DNA of 64,000 nucleotides, taken from contig NZ_CP118224.1 in the NCBI RefSeq assembly GCF_030849025.1, positions 1,410,001-1,474,000 of the forward strand. The letters are read 5' to 3'. Shown one piece after another: positions 62,348 to 64,000 of this stretch (positions within the stretch are counted from its first letter, which is position 1; every line of letters starts with the position of its first letter). The DNA comes from Oceanimonas pelagia (GTDB lineage Bacteria > Pseudomonadota > Gammaproteobacteria > Enterobacterales > Aeromonadaceae). The notes beneath the pieces are model-generated. The model made no database searches and had not been told where the DNA came from. It saw only the letters and a program-made list of their open reading frames with translations. Made by a program: the position numbers and the translations under genes.

Positions 62348-62375
62348 CGGGCTCCTGAAAAGGGGCCCGTTTTTT
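62348..62375 (+). terminator. Terminator of yjdM, touching the next start codon
   Basis: CGGGCTCC pairs with GGGGCCCG around TGAAAA and is followed by TTTTTT. The T tract ends right at the ATG of the DUF523 gene (62376). The only purine-rich ribosome-binding candidate for that gene (AAGGGG) lies inside the hairpin. Confidence 0.8.
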
Positions 62376-62852
62376 ATGAAAAACATTTTGGTCAGCGCCT
62401 GCCTGATGGGCGCACCGGTCAGGTATAACGGCAACAGCCTGGGGCTGGCGCCAAATGACCTGGCCTGGCTGCAGCAGCACTTCTGCATTAAAACCCTGTG
62501 CCCCGAGCTGGCGGGCGGCTTGCCCGTGCCCAGGGCGCCCGCCGAAATTGCCGGCGGCGAAGGGACCGATGTGCTCCTGGGCACCGCCCGTATTGTGGAC
62601 AACACCGGCGCCGATCAAACCAACGCCTTTGTGCGTGGCGCCGAGCAGACCCTGGCGTTTTGTCGCCAGCATCATATTCGCCATGCCATTCTGGCCGAAG
62701 CCAGCCCTTCCTGTGGCAGCGGCACCATTTATAACGGCCACTTCAGTGGCGAGAAAGTGGCCGGGCAGGGTGTTACCGCCGCCTTGCTGCGCCGTCACGG
62801 CATTGTGGTGGTCAGCCAGCACAATATTGCCTGGCTCAGGGACCGTTGCTGA
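62376..62852 (+). CDS. DUF523 family protein
   Basis: A 158-residue protein of the DUF523 family (like the N-terminal part of YbgA). Motifs are ILVSACLMGAPVRYNG, CPELAGGLPVPRAPAEI, GAEQTLAFCRQHHIRHAILA and EASPSCGSGTIYNG, with conserved Cys residues that may bind metal. The function is unknown. Initiation is unusual: ATG follows directly after a terminator T tract. Confidence 0.88.
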   Translation: MKNILVSACLMGAPVRYNGNSLGLAPNDLAWLQQHFCIKTLCPELAGGLPVPRAPAEIAGGEGTDVLLGTARIVDNTGADQTNAFVRGAEQTLAFCRQHHIRHAILAEASPSCGSGTIYNGHFSGEKVAGQGVTAALLRRHGIVVVSQHNIAWLRDRC

Positions 62853-62925
62853 CGGTCATTCCTGCCTGTGTTTATACCGGTGCGCGCTGTCTATGATTGA
62901 TACAGGCATATGAGGAGGGGCAGGC

Positions 62926-63216
62926 ATGGCAAAGGCGTATTGCATCGTGAATATCGTCAAGATTTATGATGCCGAAAAGTTCAATGAGTATGTTGTTGGG
63001 CATACGCCCACCATCGAGCAATATGGCGGTCGTTTTCTGGTAAAGGGAGACAGGGGGGAGGTGCTGGAAGGGGTGTGGCCGGCCAACCTGATGGTGGTGC
63101 ACGAATTTCCCAGTGTGGAACGGTTTCGGGCCTGGTACCACTCCGAGGAATATCGTCCCTGGAAGGCATTGCGCCAGTCCTGTGCCGACGTGAACGTGAT
63201 CCTCACGAAAGGATAA
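62926..63216 (+). CDS. DUF1330 family protein
   Basis: A 96-residue protein with a dimeric alpha/beta-barrel (ferredoxin-like) fold typical of DUF1330: AYCIVNIVKIYDAEKFNEYV, YGGRFLVKGDRGEVLEG and HEFPSVERFRAWYHSEEYRP. There is no assigned activity. AGGAGGGG precedes the ATG, so it is probably well translated. A terminator follows. Confidence 0.9.
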   Translation: MAKAYCIVNIVKIYDAEKFNEYVVGHTPTIEQYGGRFLVKGDRGEVLEGVWPANLMVVHEFPSVERFRAWYHSEEYRPWKALRQSCADVNVILTKG

Positions 63217-63234
63217 CCGGTCGCAACACGCACC

Positions 63235-63269
63235 GGGCGGGATTTTTAGATGAAAACCCCGCCCCTTTT
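63235..63269 (+). terminator. Terminator after the DUF1330 gene
   Basis: GGGCGGG (63235-63241) and CCCGCCC (63258-63264), extended by TTTT/AAAA pairing, form a stem followed by CTTTT. Confidence 0.78.
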
Positions 63270-63412
63270 GTGGGTGATTTTTGTACTTGCCCGGTCCAGG
63301 CGAATCCATTAGCATGCCTTTCCTGACTTTTTGGTCAACAACCTTGTTACAGTTTGCGCCTGCAATGGTCGTTTTGTACGAGGTCTGAAGGAGTTTCCCG
63401 CCTGGAGCCGGC

Positions 63413-64000
63413 ATGCATACATTCAAGTTAAGAACCATTCTTATCGCCTTTGTGGCGATGTCACTGGCGTTGCTGACGCTGGTATCCACCTTTATCAATG
63501 TTCATCGTTTTTCCGGCCTGTATTACGGCCAGACCGAAAGTAACCTGCTGCCCAACAGTGTGGGCCGGGTGGCGGAGCAGGTGCGCGCCGAGCTGCTGCC
63601 CACCATGCTGCTGTCCGATAATCTGGCCGAAAACACCCTGTTGCACGACTGGATGCGGGAAGGGGAAAGGGCGTCGCCCATGCACGGGCAGGCTCTGCGC
63701 TATTTTAACAGGCTGCGGGCCCAGGCCGGCGCCTCCACCCTGTTCTGGGTGTCGGGCGAGAGCAGCACCTATTACACCGATGCGGGCGTGTTCAAGCAAA
63801 TATCACCTTCCGATCCTCTCGATCGCTGGTATTACGACTTTATCAACAGCCATGAGCAACGGGCGCTGAACCTGGAGCCGGACGAGCGCACCGGCAAGCT
63901 CACGCTGTTTGTGAACTCGGTGGTGGAAGTGGATGGCAGGCGCGTGGGCGCCGCCGGCATGGGCCAGGATGTGTCGGCCATTGTGGATCTGGTGTCCAAT
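63413..64000 (+). CDS. Membrane sensor protein with periplasmic sensor domain, N-terminal part (cut by window edge)
   Basis: The first 196 codons only. One membrane helix (residues ~7-29, TILIAFVAMSLALLTLVSTF) leads into a periplasmic region with FSGLYYGQTESNLLPNSVGR and blocks such as LFWVSGESSTYYTDAGVF, DRWYYDFINSHEQRALNLEP and LTLFVNSVVEVDGRRVGAAG. The last two are typical of double-cache/PAS-like sensors. The output domain (methyl-accepting, GGDEF or kinase) is outside the window. ATG 63413 has GGAG upstream. Confidence 0.8.
   Translation, partial: MHTFKLRTILIAFVAMSLALLTLVSTFINVHRFSGLYYGQTESNLLPNSVGRVAEQVRAELLPTMLLSDNLAENTLLHDWMREGERASPMHGQALRYFNRLRAQAGASTLFWVSGESSTYYTDAGVFKQISPSDPLDRWYYDFINSHEQRALNLEPDERTGKLTLFVNSVVEVDGRRVGAAGMGQDVSAIVDLVSN

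Overview
The window looks like chromosome from a free-living gammaproteobacterium. Most genes are GC-rich (by eye about 60% or more), and it carries MukBEF instead of SMC-ScpAB, an rnfABCDGE-nth cluster, CysB, PfkA, TpiA, CmoM and ElyC. Gene content and order (elyC | cmoM-mukF-mukE-mukB; rnfABCDGE-nth) fit the Aeromonadales/Alteromonadales area, for example an Oceanimonas- or Zobellella-like genus. The genus is inference; no rRNA is present. Layout: 1-3000, sulfate assimilation (cysN fragment, cysD) with a divergent SLC13/TrkA-C permease. 3000-3260, the 4.5S SRP RNA gene (ffs) preceded by a decayed partial copy of its core. 3400-11000, an XRE regulator, a glutaredoxin-like protein, a three-gene ABC/FtsX/AttH-type lipoprotein operon, an MFS carrier and RNase Z. 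11000-17000, a copper-resistance locus: copR, a perfect CusR/CopR-type palindrome, copA-copB-copI, a cytochrome c and copS, with the two-component genes split to either end. 17000-27600, a DJ-1/PfpI protein, a VTT-FAD oxidoreductase fusion, a coupled MFP-RND-patatin operon, a cupin, a GNAT and a nitronate monooxygenase. 27600-30600, a probable zinc-starvation operon (DUF2796/ZrgA-like His-rich protein, ABC ATPase, FtsX permease, DUF3299) behind a Zur-like palindrome. 30600-35300, a LysR/MFS pair, YecM, a coiled-coil membrane protein and CysB. 35300-42200, gloA, nth and the Rnf electron-transport complex. 42300-53600, a TauE/SafE carrier, pfkA, tpiA, elyC, cmoM and mukFEB, with REP-like GTAG palindromes between them. 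54345-59450, an AT-rich foreign island (about 40% GC by eye). 59460-64000, small housekeeping or hypothetical genes and the start of a membrane sensor. The island is the most interesting part. It is a run of single-gene cassettes, all on the plus strand, each ending in an imperfect inverted repeat with integron attC architecture (outer core sites, unpaired spacers, inner stem with an extra base). No integron integrase gene is in the window, so it is best described as a CALIN (cluster of attC sites lacking an integrase). Its cargo is an OLD-family ATPase/TOPRIM nuclease, a Schlafen-AlbA/ATP-binding gene broken by an internal deletion, an unrecognised multi-pass membrane protein whose C-terminal tail is encoded by its own attC, and an unrecognised Cys/His protein. 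The mix looks like anti-phage or stress cargo, but that is inference.
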